Shown here in pieces: positions 46,949-56,569 of a DNA stretch of 64,000 nt. Numbering within the stretch: the first letter of the stretch is position 1; each line of letters begins with the position of its first letter. The notes under the pieces were generated by a model. The model did not search any database and was not told the DNA's origin. It saw only the letters and a list, made by a program, of their open reading frames with translations. The position numbers were made by a program, and so were the translations under genes. Location of the stretch: NCBI RefSeq assembly GCF_003096355.1, contig NZ_QEKI01000004.1, forward strand, positions 1 to 64,000. Reading direction: 5' to 3'. Origin of the DNA: Pontibacter virosus (lineage in GTDB: Bacteria; Bacteroidota; Bacteroidia; Cytophagales; Hymenobacteraceae).

Positions 46949-49480
46949 TTGTCTGAGTTACTCAATTTCAATTACCCACCGGAGCCGGCCGTGGACCGCG
47001 TCACGCTTTTTGCCGACGTGATTCTGCCTTTGCCGCTTCCAAAGCTGTATACCTACCGCATTCCCTTCGAAATGAACGACGAGGTGCTGGTGGGTGCCCG
47101 GGTAATTGTTCAGTTTGGTGCCAAGCGGGTGCTCAGCTGCATTGTGGCTGACATCCACGAAAACGCGCCCGCTGACTACCAGGCCAAGTATATTTTGGAT
47201 GTACTGGACGACAAGCCCATCGTAACAGCCCCACAGCTCAAACTTTTCCGCTGGATCGCCGATTACTACATGTGCACCATCGGCGAGGTAATCAATGCAG
47301 CGCTTCCATCGGCGCTCAAACTCAGCAGCGAATCGCGCATACAGCTGCACCCGCATTTCAATCCGGAAGAAGACGACATTCCGTTGGCTTCGCAGGAAGT
47401 GAAGATCATCTACGCCCTGCAGCAAAACCCGGCCCTTACCTTTACAGAAGTAGGCAATCTGCTACAGGTGAAGAGCTATCACAAGTACATCAAATCGCTT
47501 ATACAGAAAGAGGCGATCATCATATTCGAGCAGGTGAGCGACCGTTTTTCGCCTAAAGTGGTCAAGAAGATCCGTCTGACAGATCACTTTGTGCAGGAAG
47601 AAGGGATGCTGGAGGAGCTCTTCAACCAACTCGCCACCAAGCCTAAGCAGCTCGACATCCTGCTCAACTACCTGCAAAAGGTGCCGGTGCATCAGAACAT
47701 CTACCTTAACGCTGCAGGTATAGAGAAGAGTGTGCTGGCCAATAACCCGCACCTTTCCAAGTCCTCCATCGACTCGCTGATCAAAAAAGGCGTGTTCGAG
47801 CAGTTTGACCAGATCATTTCGCGCTTCCCCGTTGACAACACCGTGCCGCTGCAGCCCATGAAGCTGTCGGAGCACCAGGAACAGGCCAAAGATGAAATAC
47901 TGGGCCTCTTCAAAGCGAAAGACACCGTGCTGTTGCATGGCGTGACGGGAAGCGGCAAAACCGAGGTATACATCGACCTGATCAAACATGCGCTGGAGGC
48001 TGGCGGACAGGTGCTATACCTGCTTCCTGAAATTGCGCTGACCGCCCAGATCGTAACCCGCCTGATCAAGGTGTTTGGAGATAAGCTGGGCATTTACCAC
48101 TCTAAGTTCTCAGACAATGAGCGGGCTGAGGTATGGCAGGGTGTGCTCTCGGGTCGCTTCCAGATGGTAGTGGGAGTGCGCTCGGCGGTGTTTCTGCCTT
48201 TCCATAACTTGTCGCTGGTGATAGTAGATGAAGAGCATGAGCCCAGCTACAAGCAGTACGACCCTGCTCCGAGGTATAACGCCCGCGAAACGGCCCTGAT
48301 GATGGCGCATCTGCAGGGGGCCAAAACCTTGCTCGGCTCCGCCACGCCCTCCATCGAGACCTACTACAACTGCAAAACCGACCGCTGGGGTTTGGTGACC
48401 ATGAGCAAACGCTTCGGGGAGGCGCAGATGCCTTCCATTGAGCTGATCAACGTGCGCGAGGAGCAACAGCGCAAGAATATGCACAACCACTTTTCGGGCA
48501 AGCTGGTCACAGCCATTGAGGAGCGACTGGCGCGGCAGGAACAGGTGATCCTTTTTCAGAACCGCCGCGGCTATGCGCCTTTTATCAGCTGCGACGAGTG
48601 CTCCTGGATTCCCAAGTGCCAGCACTGTGCTGTGAGTCTCTCCTACCACAAGTATAACAATGAGCTGCGCTGTCACTACTGCGGCTACCACGAGCGCATG
48701 CCACACGATTGCCCGGCTTGCGGCGCTACCACGCTCCGGAGCATGGGCTTCGGCACCGAGAAGGTGGAAGACGACCTGAAACTGATGCTGCCCAACGCTG
48801 AGGTACAGCGCATGGACCTGGACACGACCAAGAAGAAAAACAGCTACCAACAGATCATCGCCGACTTTGAGAGCGGCAAAACCAATGTGCTGATCGGCAC
48901 GCAGATGGTGACCAAGGGCCTGGACTTCGAGAACGTAAGCCTGGTAGGTATACTCAACGCCGACAGCATCATCCATTTCCCTGATTTCCGGGCGCACGAG
49001 CGGGCCTATCAGCTATTTGTGCAAGTCAGCGGTCGTGCCGGCCGCAAAGGCAAGCCCGGTACGGTACTGATCCAGACTCGGGACCCGCTGCAGCCGATCT
49101 TCCGAAAGGTGCACAGCAACGATTATACCTCGCTGTACGAGCACGAGATTGAGGAACGCATGCGCTTCGGATACCCTCCTTTCGCCCGCATGATCCGCAT
49201 CACCGTGAAGCACATTGACGAGAAGGTATCAGAAAACGCTGCTATTGTGCTTGCTAAGGATCTGACCGATCAGTTAGGGGCGCAACTGGTGTTGGGGCCG
49301 GAAGTGCCTTACATTTTCAAGATCAGAAACCTTTTTCTGAACGAGATACACGTGAAGCTGCCTCGTGAGAATGTGAACCTCAGAGCCGCTAAGCAGGCTA
49401 TTTCTAAGGTGATACAGCAGCTGTACCTGTTGCCTGATTTTAAAGGGGTGCGGGTTGTAGCGGATGTGGATCCGGCTTAA
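46949..49480 (+). CDS. priA: Primosomal protein N' (replication restart helicase PriA)
   Basis: A superfamily 2 DNA helicase of about 843 residues that reloads the replisome at stalled forks. The N-terminal DNA-binding domain begins LFADVILPLPLPKLYTYRIP. Walker A GVTGSGKTEVY, the DEEH box VIVDEEHEPSYKQYDP, and a zinc region with four Cys pairs (CDECSWIPKCQHC, CHYCG, CPACG) are intact. The GTEKVEDDL segment and the RAGRKGKPG motif VI also match. The start is uncertain: no ATG fits, so TTG at 46949 is used; GTG at 46991 is an alternative closer to the usual N terminus. Confidence 0.95.
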   Translation: MSELLNFNYPPEPAVDRVTLFADVILPLPLPKLYTYRIPFEMNDEVLVGARVIVQFGAKRVLSCIVADIHENAPADYQAKYILDVLDDKPIVTAPQLKLFRWIADYYMCTIGEVINAALPSALKLSSESRIQLHPHFNPEEDDIPLASQEVKIIYALQQNPALTFTEVGNLLQVKSYHKYIKSLIQKEAIIIFEQVSDRFSPKVVKKIRLTDHFVQEEGMLEELFNQLATKPKQLDILLNYLQKVPVHQNIYLNAAGIEKSVLANNPHLSKSSIDSLIKKGVFEQFDQIISRFPVDNTVPLQPMKLSEHQEQAKDEILGLFKAKDTVLLHGVTGSGKTEVYIDLIKHALEAGGQVLYLLPEIALTAQIVTRLIKVFGDKLGIYHSKFSDNERAEVWQGVLSGRFQMVVGVRSAVFLPFHNLSLVIVDEEHEPSYKQYDPAPRYNARETALMMAHLQGAKTLLGSATPSIETYYNCKTDRWGLVTMSKRFGEAQMPSIELINVREEQQRKNMHNHFSGKLVTAIEERLARQEQVILFQNRRGYAPFISCDECSWIPKCQHCAVSLSYHKYNNELRCHYCGYHERMPHDCPACGATTLRSMGFGTEKVEDDLKLMLPNAEVQRMDLDTTKKKNSYQQIIADFESGKTNVLIGTQMVTKGLDFENVSLVGILNADSIIHFPDFRAHERAYQLFVQVSGRAGRKGKPGTVLIQTRDPLQPIFRKVHSNDYTSLYEHEIEERMRFGYPPFARMIRITVKHIDEKVSENAAIVLAKDLTDQLGAQLVLGPEVPYIFKIRNLFLNEIHVKLPRENVNLRAAKQAISKVIQQLYLLPDFKGVRVVADVDPA

Positions 49481-49499
49481 TTCGTTTTAGCTCAATTTT

Positions 49500-49647
49500 G
49501 ATTTTTGTAGGTATAGCGGGTTTTGCCTAGTCGACGGGACTCGTTTTTAGGTATAGCTACAGCTGTTGCAGGTATAGCAAGGATATTGTTCTATAGCTTC
49601 GCCTGTGCGGCGGGCACTCACTTTTTTATCCCGAATCAAGTTCGGGA
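49500..49647. repeat. Octamer cluster and small inverted repeat downstream of priA
   Basis: Three AGGTATAG copies occur within 70 bases at 49509, 49549 and 49570. They are followed by a perfect stem TCCCGAA/TTCGGGA at 49629-49647. This opens a 1-kb gene-free region (49481-50502). The short frames within it are made of repeat sequence and show no protein features. Confidence 0.6.
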
Positions 49648-49908
49648 TCTTCGACTTGATAAAAATTAAGTGGAACATCCCGAATCCTATTAGGGCAAAA
49701 AATCAAGACGCTCCAAACAGAGGGCCCCTACCCCACTCGCTGATCGCTCTTGACAGGAGTACCCCTATACCCCCAACAGTGGAGCGCCAAAAGGTGCATC
49801 TGGCTCAGGTGATCAGTTTCATAGCTTCCGGGACAAGTTAGTCTTCCTATACCTACCAGTAGTTTGTGGCAGAAACGACAGAGCTTATACTTGTAAACTA
49901 GTAGCGGC

Positions 49909-50150
49909 AGAAGCTCTCCTCCTTGGATAAGGAGGGGCAGGGGTGGTTGGACTCCGTGTCGCGAGGGAACTGCTGCAATAACAAAGCTCTTACCTGCCAA
50001 ATGGCAGCTGCAAAAAATTCCCTCTCGAGAGGGTTAGGGGTGTGTTATAGCAACTGCCTGTCCTCCCTTTAACCAAGATCCTTTCAGGATGACAAAGAGA
50101 AACTGGTTTAGCTAAAATCCCCCTTGGGGGGAAAGGGTCAGGGGTGTGTT
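49909..50150. repeat. Three copies of a GGGGTG-ended interspersed repeat
   Basis: Three diverged copies of one unit lie at about 49909-49948, 50012-50046 and 50114-50150. Each has a C/T-rich arm, a G/A-rich arm that can pair with it (for example CCCTCTCGAGAGGG), and then AGGGGTG(TGTTA). Between copies two and three is GATCCTTTCAGGATGAC (50078-50092), another short palindrome-like unit. Elements of this style are common between genes of Bacteroidota. They are non-coding and non-autonomous. Confidence 0.65.
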
Positions 50151-50419
50151 AAATCAGAGGGAGTCTTAACTGCAAACGGTACGAAGCTATACTAAAAATC
50201 AACAATGGCTTAAACTCCTTCAGGTGTAAGACTTACCTACAAATGAGTTTCAAGAGAAATATACTGGCTACTCCTCCTCTTTTCTCAAGCTCCACCTGAA
50301 ATATTAGAAAAATGAGTGCAATTTCCTTTTTGAAAAACTTTGCCTAACGAACTACTCGAAAAATTATTTCACTTTTCTGGAGCAATTGTAACCCTGCCAA
50401 AAACAGGGCGTATAAAGAG

Positions 50420-50497
50420 TACCTTTGGCTAAAAGTTGAAAGCCTGAAAGTTTGGAATGTCTACAAGATATTTTTAAACTTTCAGGTTTTTCTCTTT
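50420..50497 (+). other. Possible short transcript: -7 element then hairpin with T tail
   Basis: TACCTTTG at 50420-50427 is a perfect -7 element without a good -33. Sixteen bases later CCTGAAAGTTT (50443-50453) pairs perfectly with AAACTTTCAGG (50476-50486), followed by TTTTTCTCTTTTT. A transcript would be about 60 nt and nearly all hairpin. It could be a small RNA, the relic of a gene leader, or only a terminator. The convergent small membrane protein gene ends at 50503. Confidence 0.3.
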
Positions 50498-50502
50498 TTA
50501 AC

Positions 50503-50685
50503 CTACTCCTGCGGCTTGTTTCTGTTCAGCAGCACCACATACATGATCCCGAAACCCAGGAAAGCGATCAGGAAGAAAATATCTATCCACTCGTATTCCC
50601 CCTGCATGATCTGCCAGGCTTTTACACCTGCAAATACAAAGCAGGCGATGGCGAGCAAAATTCTAAATATTCGTTGATTAGGCAT
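50503..50685 (-). CDS. Small two-helix membrane protein
   Basis: A 60-residue protein with two clear TM helices (about 8-24 and 34-53) and a charged C terminus (LNRNKPQE). No motif is recognised. It lies just downstream of the SLC13 transporter on the same strand after a 38-base gap in which the coordinates descend; the order means it is transcribed after the transporter only if readthrough occurs. Hydrophobic pattern and codon regularity support a real gene. Function unknown. Confidence 0.6.
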   Translation of the reverse strand: MPNQRIFRILLAIACFVFAGVKAWQIMQGEYEWIDIFFLIAFLGFGIMYVVLLNRNKPQE

Positions 50686-50723
50686 AAGTAACTAATTATG
50701 AGTGCAAATTAACAGGTCTAAAA

Positions 50724-52163
50724 TTAGCGGGACATATAGAAAATAACCCAGGCTGTAATAACGACAGAACTTACCAGATTAAGAAGCATGCCTGTGCGTG
50801 CCATTGTGCCGATGGGCACCTGCTTGCTGCCATACACGATGGCATTGGGTGGTGTTGCTACGGGCAGCATAAAGGCCATGCTGCAGGCAATCACGACCCC
50901 CAGCACGGGGTATAGCTCCGGCAATTGCAGCTGATTGAGAATACCGATGATGATCGGTACAAACGTGATCGCGATGGCTGTATTGGAACTCACTTCAGTT
51001 ATCATGACCACTCCAGCGACCAGCACAAACACCAGTATGAGCAGCTGGCCCGGATCAACAAAAGAAGTAATGCTGGCACCTATTACGTCGGCCAGACCGG
51101 AACTGACCACCAGTTGCCCCAGCGCCATCCCTCCTCCAAACAAAAGAATCGTATCCCAATCAATGCGAACCAGATCAGATACGGTGAGCGTCCCCTCTCC
51201 CCCATTCTCCTGGCCGGGCGGTATCACAAACAGCAACAGAGCAGCCAACACAGCCACCGTACTCTCGGCAAAATAGGTGCTCATAAAGGTATAAGCCGCT
51301 TCCATGCCCAACAGGTTAAACACGCCCGGAGTCAGCCACAGTACCACCGCCACCATAAACACACCCATCGTGATCAGCTCACCTTTCGAAATGGGGGGCT
51401 GCTGACGACTTTGCGTTTCGACGTAGGCCCTTATACCTGCAGAACTAAAGTTAAATTTTTTGAAGTACCAGCGTACGTAAACCAACATAAACGCATAGAT
51501 GCTGAGCGAAATGGGCATGGCCATCATCATCCATTGCAGAAAATCAATGCTGATGCCTTCTTTAGCCAGGTAATTTACACCGATCAGGTTAGGAGGCGAA
51601 CCAATGATCGTACTAACGCCCCCGATGGAAGCACTATACGCTATACCCAACAGAAAATATGGCGCAGAACTTTTGCCTGCCGCTGGGTCCTGTATCAACT
51701 GTAACACACCAATCGTGAGCGGCAGCAGCATGGCTACTGTTACAGAGTTGCTCACCCACATCGACAGTACATACGAAACCAGCGAGAAGCCCAGAAACAT
51801 GCTGAACAGACTCTTCTGAAAAATAGGGCGTGACAAAATAAAGAGTGCAAGACGTTTATCGAGGCCATGGCGGGTCATGGAGCGGGCCAGCAGGAAACTA
51901 CCGATAAAGAGCAGGATGATCGGGTGGCCAAGGTTCTGGAAAGCCGTATTGATATCGGCTATACCTGTCAGTATCGCCATGATCACGCCCAGGAAGGCTG
52001 TCATCGAAAGCGGGATTACCTCCGTCATCCAAAAAACGAGGCAGAAAACCATGATGGTCGCAACCGTGCGGGCCTGAGATTCAAGTCCATCCGTTAGCCA
52101 CCACATCATCACGGCCAGCAAGGGAGCCAACAGCAAGCCAATGTTTCTTCTGGTAAAAGTCAT
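50724..52163 (-). CDS. SLC13/DASS family anion transporter
   Basis: An inner-membrane transporter of 479 residues with about 11-12 helices, of the divalent anion:sodium symporter family. It presumably imports dicarboxylates, citrate, sulfate or a related anion. Conserved landmarks include the two inverted SNT-type motifs VSNSVTVAMLLP and VSSNTAIAITFVPI, which bind sodium and substrate carboxylate, and STIIGSPPNLIG. The final ATPPNAIVYGS is also typical. The substrate cannot be fixed from sequence. No partner genes are adjacent. Confidence 0.92.
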   Translation of the reverse strand: MTFTRRNIGLLLAPLLAVMMWWLTDGLESQARTVATIMVFCLVFWMTEVIPLSMTAFLGVIMAILTGIADINTAFQNLGHPIILLFIGSFLLARSMTRHGLDKRLALFILSRPIFQKSLFSMFLGFSLVSYVLSMWVSNSVTVAMLLPLTIGVLQLIQDPAAGKSSAPYFLLGIAYSASIGGVSTIIGSPPNLIGVNYLAKEGISIDFLQWMMMAMPISLSIYAFMLVYVRWYFKKFNFSSAGIRAYVETQSRQQPPISKGELITMGVFMVAVVLWLTPGVFNLLGMEAAYTFMSTYFAESTVAVLAALLLFVIPPGQENGGEGTLTVSDLVRIDWDTILLFGGGMALGQLVVSSGLADVIGASITSFVDPGQLLILVFVLVAGVVMITEVSSNTAIAITFVPIIIGILNQLQLPELYPVLGVVIACSMAFMLPVATPPNAIVYGSKQVPIGTMARTGMLLNLVSSVVITAWVIFYMSR

Positions 52164-52264
52164 GGATATAAATATAGCTATAAACCAGCAGAAACCGTTG
52201 AGCTAAAACCTAGTACCAGAAAATTTGAGACTCCTATACCTGTTGCAAACTTTATGAGTCTGTG

Positions 52265-52789
52265 CTAAACCAAATAGCGCTCCCGGATAATGTTGAGGTG
52301 ATGGATCTCGTGCCCCAGAATTGCAAAGCCCAGTGCTCTGACCGATACACTTCGGCCACTGGCTATACCTGTGTGTCCAAGCATTTCGTCATCAAATCCT
52401 TTGTACAGTTCAATGGTGGCCTGACGGGCGGCAGCATACTCAGCCAGTATGGACGTGATGGGTCTTATATCGGCTTTGCTATGCTCTGCATAGGCATTCT
52501 CATCAAAGCCAGGCAGTTCAGTTTTGTCGTTGCGGGCAAAGCAAAGCGCACGGTAGGCGAAGATACGCTCTGTGTCGGCCATGTGCACCAGCATTTCCTT
52601 AATGGACCACTTGCCGGGCTGGTAGCGGTGTTTCAGTTGCTGCTCTTTGAGTGAGAGCATGAAATTGACGATGTATTCCTCACTTGCAGCCAGGGCAGGC
52701 AGCAGGTCGTCGGTTTTGGCGTTGCTGATGTAGCTGTTAAAAAACTCGTCGTATTCAGCTGGATGGGGCGCACTGATGATCTTATCCAT
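52265..52789 (-). CDS. DinB-like four-helix-bundle protein
   Basis: A 174-residue member of the DinB/YfiT superfamily, four-helix bundles that bind a metal through three histidines. The candidates here are the His in MLVHMADTE and the pair in GHEIHHLNIIRERY. Some relatives are thiol-dependent transferases, but the reaction is unknown for this branch. The gene stands alone, flanked by hairpins or gene ends on each side. Confidence 0.88.
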   Translation of the reverse strand: MDKIISAPHPAEYDEFFNSYISNAKTDDLLPALAASEEYIVNFMLSLKEQQLKHRYQPGKWSIKEMLVHMADTERIFAYRALCFARNDKTELPGFDENAYAEHSKADIRPITSILAEYAAARQATIELYKGFDDEMLGHTGIASGRSVSVRALGFAILGHEIHHLNIIRERYLV

Positions 52790-52868
52790 AGTTTTAAGTT
52801 CTGGTAGTGGGATAATAGGTATACGTGAAGGTACAAATTATACGCGTATACAGGTTAGGGTTCACTAT

Positions 52869-52914
52869 AAAAAGCAACGGCCTGACTTCGGATAGCCAGG
52901 CCGCTGCTTTTTTT
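52869..52914. terminator. Terminator of the M14 peptidase gene
   Basis: AAAAAGC..CGGCCTG pairs with CAGGCCG..GCTTTTTTT around an 11-base loop, with T runs on both strands. It lies just past the stop of the minus-strand peptidase gene. Confidence 0.85.
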
Positions 52915-52965
52915 ATAAAATACGCTGTCTTAGCACTTGCATGAACGTATGGTCCTGTTGTAAGC

Positions 52966-55521
52966 TTACTGCCCTACCAGGAACACGGCATTGCCGAAGA
53001 GCAGCTTGCCATTGTGCCAGAAACCGCGGAACAGGGGGTTGTCGGCCAGGTATATCACCTGTCCCCTACCCATCGGTTGAGCACCCAGGATCAGGGCGTC
53101 CTTCAGTCGTGCTTTTGCCTTGGCACCCACAAAACCAGTAGCATAGTTGTCTTTCTTGAGCACACCCACGTTCCAACCGTCTTTCATGAAGCTGAAAGTA
53201 TCGGAGGTGCGCACCAAGGCATAGTAGGTATCACCGTAACCAAAGGCCAGGGGGTGCGTTTTGTCTAAATTCACACGGAACACACTGCCCTGCACGTCTT
53301 CAGAAATGGCATCACGCTCGCGATCGCCGTAAACACGCAGCAGCCGGTAAGGGTCTTCTTTTGTTTCTTTGGCTTTCTCCTTCTCAGTTGCCTCGTCTCC
53401 GTTTTTCTTTTGCAGATTGAAGTCCTTTTTACCTGCCAGGAAGCCTGCGGCACTTTCCAAAGCGATCAGCTTACCGCCGCCACGTACCCAATTCTTCACC
53501 TGCTCCAGTGCCTGCTCGTTCAGCACACGGCCATAAGACCCGGCTGGCAAAATCAGCACATCAAACTCGTGCAGCGGCACGTTACCAAAATAGCTTGTGC
53601 CGAGCACTGTCACCGGGTAGCCGATCTGCTGCTCAAAGTAGTGCCAGATCTCCCCAAAGGCGTAAGGCGACACGCCCTCACCTGACATTAGAGCCACTTT
53701 CGGTGTTTTCAGAAAGCGCACACTGCCCGAGCCGAAGTCGGCGCCGCTGCTCACGAAGCCTGTCGTGGAGGCTTGTAGGGTTACGCCATGTTTCTCTGCC
53801 GTGGCACGTACTACAGCATCCAACTTATCGCCCATCGCTTCGTTGCCGGTGCGGGTAATGATCAGGGTGCCTGCCTCGTACTGGCGGTTTTCCATCTCAA
53901 AAGGTTTCTCCGACATACGTACCTTCACTTTCTGCGCCATCAGGTCGGTCAGGAATTTCACGTCCTGCAAACTGTTCCAACGGGCCAAGTAGGCAAAAGG
54001 GCGCTCTACTTTGATTGGGTTGGCTGCTTTAGCCGGCTTTTGGTTATTTGCATCCAAACGGCTTTTCAAAGCGTAGGCCTGCAGACCGAAGGCATAAGGC
54101 ATGGCCCATGAGGTGATATCGTAGGTAAGCGAGTCTTCCAGATTAGATGAAGGCTCGAACAGCACTTTCACCAGTGTGGACTTTGGCTGGTACATGCTCA
54201 CCACCAGGTCATTCTGATTTACCCGCACGCTTTCTTCTTTGCCGGTGGCATAATTAAAGCCTTTGCTTGAGCTGCTCTTGCCTGCATACCCATAGCGGAT
54301 CTGCTGCTGATCCAGGTAGTCCGTCAGGGCTTTGAGGTTGCCCACGCTGCGATCATCTGCTTTAAAAACAAATGTCTTATAGGCCCCACCCGGCTTTTTC
54401 AGGTTGTTGTCGTAGTACTTGCGAAACTCCTGCGTAAGCTGGTCCGCTTTTTCGGCCGTAGCCTGCAGCGTGGCCAGACTGGCGATGTGGTGGTGGGCGA
54501 TACGGTCAGTCAACGTAAGGGTGTCGCCGTCCTGTTTCTTATAGGCCAAACCAGCACGGCCGGAGCCGCCTTGTTCGTAGGTCATCCCGATGGCACCGTT
54601 AAAGGTAGGCCAGGTATCGCCGTAGCTGGGGTAGAACAGGTCAAAGTTCTCGCGGGTGAAGTAGAGCCAGTTGTTCTGGTCGAAATACTGACGGTTGTAA
54701 TCGCCGATGGTGTACTGGAAATCGCGCTGCCAGGGCGTGATGCTCTCGTGCAGTGGCTTGGCGGCTGGCGAAAAGTAGTAAGGTTGCTCCGGTCCCATTT
54801 CGTGGAAGTCGGCGTGCACCTGCGGCAGCCACTGGTTGTACTGCGCCATACGCTGCTTCGACTCGATCTGTGTCTGCCAGGCCCAGTCGCGGTTCAGGTC
54901 AAAGTAGTAGTGGTTGGGTCTGCCACCCGGCCATGGCTCGTAGTGCTCCCATGCGTAAGGCGACGCATTGCCGCCGCGGTTCTGCACTTGCTTGTACCAC
55001 TGCACGTAGCGCTCGCGTCCGTCCGGGTTCACGCAGGGGTCCAGGATCACCACAGTGTTTTCCAGCCACTTCTTGGTCTGTTGGTTGTTTGGGTCTACCA
55101 GGTCGTAGAGCACCTGCAGTACCGCCTCGCTGCTCACCGACTCGTTGCCGTGGATGTTGTAGCTCATCCAGAGGATTGCCGGCTGTTTGCCCTGCACCTG
55201 TCCGTCGGCTATACCTGCCTGTCGCAGGTTGTTTTCGCGTATCTGCTCCAGGCGTGGCAGGTTCTCGTCGCTTGCCACATAGGCTAGCAGCAGAGGTCTT
55301 CCTTCGTAGGTTTTGCCATACTCCTGCACTCGAATGCGGTTTGGGGCCTGCTGCGCCAGGTAATTTACGTAGTCGGTGATGCGGGCATGCGTTGTGAATT
55401 CTTCGCCCAGGGTATAGCCCAAAAATTGCGCTGGTGTCTGCAGGGCCTGCTGTGCCATGGCCGTTTGCAAACTCAGCAACACGAAGGCAAAAGCGAACAA
55501 TCGCTTTATTGTGTTTTGCAT
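52966..55521 (-). CDS. Secreted M14 zinc carboxypeptidase
   Basis: A large exported peptidase of 851 residues. A signal peptide (MQNTIKRLFAFAFVLLSLQTAMA) precedes an M14 carboxypeptidase domain. The zinc ligands are His124 and Glu127 of NIHGNES, and the third is the His of QVHADFHEMG near 240. FDLNRDWAWQ and VNPDGRERY are typical M14 substrate-pocket segments. The C-terminal half (about 370-850) includes a glutamine-amidotransferase-like region (VRGGGKLIALESAAGFL) that is common in this branch. There is no T9SS sorting domain, so it is periplasmic or exported by another route. Confidence 0.93.
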   Translation of the reverse strand: MQNTIKRLFAFAFVLLSLQTAMAQQALQTPAQFLGYTLGEEFTTHARITDYVNYLAQQAPNRIRVQEYGKTYEGRPLLLAYVASDENLPRLEQIRENNLRQAGIADGQVQGKQPAILWMSYNIHGNESVSSEAVLQVLYDLVDPNNQQTKKWLENTVVILDPCVNPDGRERYVQWYKQVQNRGGNASPYAWEHYEPWPGGRPNHYYFDLNRDWAWQTQIESKQRMAQYNQWLPQVHADFHEMGPEQPYYFSPAAKPLHESITPWQRDFQYTIGDYNRQYFDQNNWLYFTRENFDLFYPSYGDTWPTFNGAIGMTYEQGGSGRAGLAYKKQDGDTLTLTDRIAHHHIASLATLQATAEKADQLTQEFRKYYDNNLKKPGGAYKTFVFKADDRSVGNLKALTDYLDQQQIRYGYAGKSSSSKGFNYATGKEESVRVNQNDLVVSMYQPKSTLVKVLFEPSSNLEDSLTYDITSWAMPYAFGLQAYALKSRLDANNQKPAKAANPIKVERPFAYLARWNSLQDVKFLTDLMAQKVKVRMSEKPFEMENRQYEAGTLIITRTGNEAMGDKLDAVVRATAEKHGVTLQASTTGFVSSGADFGSGSVRFLKTPKVALMSGEGVSPYAFGEIWHYFEQQIGYPVTVLGTSYFGNVPLHEFDVLILPAGSYGRVLNEQALEQVKNWVRGGGKLIALESAAGFLAGKKDFNLQKKNGDEATEKEKAKETKEDPYRLLRVYGDRERDAISEDVQGSVFRVNLDKTHPLAFGYGDTYYALVRTSDTFSFMKDGWNVGVLKKDNYATGFVGAKAKARLKDALILGAQPMGRGQVIYLADNPLFRGFWHNGKLLFGNAVFLVGQ

Positions 55522-55714
55522 GGTTTATCTCTTTTAAGAGGGTATGTAAGAGGTATAGGAAATAAAGGTACAATCTGCGCAAAAAAGCTGAATTTGACAA
55601 TTTTATACCTGCAAAGACTGTCTATACAATGATCTGGAGAAGAAGAGATGGGTCAGGGTGGAATTTTAGCAGGCAGGCTTCAGTTTATTTTCTATACCTG
55701 ACATCAAACCACTT

Positions 55715-56425
55715 ATGTGCGTACCTATAGCTATGTATCTGTTTTGGCGAAAGACCGGCAAAGGTTTCCTGGCATTTTTGGCAGGGCTGGCCCTGATGAC
55801 CGTACTCTACGTACTGGCCGGCCTGACACTGGGCAGTATACCTGTCAACAGCAGCTATGCGCAAACCACGGAAGGTATAGAGATTTTTGTGACCGACAAT
55901 GGCGTGCACACGGATCTGGTGTTGCCTGTTAAAACCGATATCATAGATTGGCAAGACAGGCTGTACGTGCAGGACTTCGCTGGCGCCGACAGTTCCTTTA
56001 CCCACGTGGGTTTTGGCTGGGGCGACCGGCAGTTTTACATGGAAACGCCCGAGTGGAAAGACCTTACCCTCACCACCGCCATCACCTCCCTTTTCTGGCC
56101 CACCCGCACCGCCATGCATGTGGAGTATATCGCCAAGCCGCTACGGCAAAATAAATACCAGCAGCCCGTGCTGATCACCCAAGCGCAGTACCAGGCACTG
56201 GTGCAGTATATACTAGAAAGTTTTCAGCAACAGCTCAATGGTGAGTTTCTGCTGATTGAAGGCGGGGGTTACCACGACCGTGACAACTTTTACGAAGCGC
56301 ACGGCAAGTTCCACCTTTTTAAGACCTGCAACAGTTGGGTAAACGGAGGACTCAAAGCCATGGGTCACCGCGCCGCTCTTTGGGCTCCCTTTTCATTTGT
56401 GGTGATGCGGCAGGTCCGCGAGTAG
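55715..56425 (+). CDS. TIGR02117/DUF2459 family protein
   Basis: A 236-residue protein with one N-terminal TM helix or signal anchor (about 15-42). The remainder matches the TIGR02117 family: VTDNGVHTDLVLPV near residue 58, FTHVGFGWGDRQFYMETPEW, and LFKTCNSWVNGGLKAMG near the C terminus. The His, Asp and Cys in these blocks look like a conserved active site reminiscent of NlpC-like folds, but no activity is known. Other family members have been found near urease or PHA genes; neither is present here. The start could also be the second Met at residue 7. Confidence 0.85.
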   Translation: MCVPIAMYLFWRKTGKGFLAFLAGLALMTVLYVLAGLTLGSIPVNSSYAQTTEGIEIFVTDNGVHTDLVLPVKTDIIDWQDRLYVQDFAGADSSFTHVGFGWGDRQFYMETPEWKDLTLTTAITSLFWPTRTAMHVEYIAKPLRQNKYQQPVLITQAQYQALVQYILESFQQQLNGEFLLIEGGGYHDRDNFYEAHGKFHLFKTCNSWVNGGLKAMGHRAALWAPFSFVVMRQVRE

Positions 56426-56428
56426 TTT

Positions 56429-56569
56429 CTATTTACGCTCTTCTATACTTAGTCCTACTATCGATTTAGCAGCATCAGCAGTGGCGTCTTCAACTCCTTT
56501 TTTAAAGGCTGTTTTGTGGTTCTCCCAGTTTACAGCAATATCAACAGCGTAGATGGTGGCTATACCTAA
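56429..56569 (-). pseudogene. Gene remnant: 3' end of an unidentified coding sequence
   Basis: A minus-strand frame of about 46 codons ends in TAG at 56429 and is open back to a TGA at 56570-56572, with no usable start. The translation is protein-like, for example IYAVDIAVNWENHK and KGVEDATADAAKSIVGL, with normal amino acid balance. It looks like the tail of a degraded gene. Its upper edge coincides with a CTATACCT octamer at 56560. I cannot identify the family. A random open frame of this length is possible. Confidence 0.4.

Noticed and set aside
48110..48997. A 295-codon minus-strand frame inside priA
   Set aside because: It overlaps the conserved helicase and zinc motifs of priA on the other strand and is a composition shadow.
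49605..49841. A 78-codon plus-strand frame in the repeat region
   Set aside because: It is composed of repeat units with no hydrophobic core or known motif.
54487..55287. A 266-codon plus-strand frame inside the M14 peptidase gene
   Set aside because: It is antisense to the zinc-site region of the peptidase and its valine/leucine-rich translation is a codon shadow.
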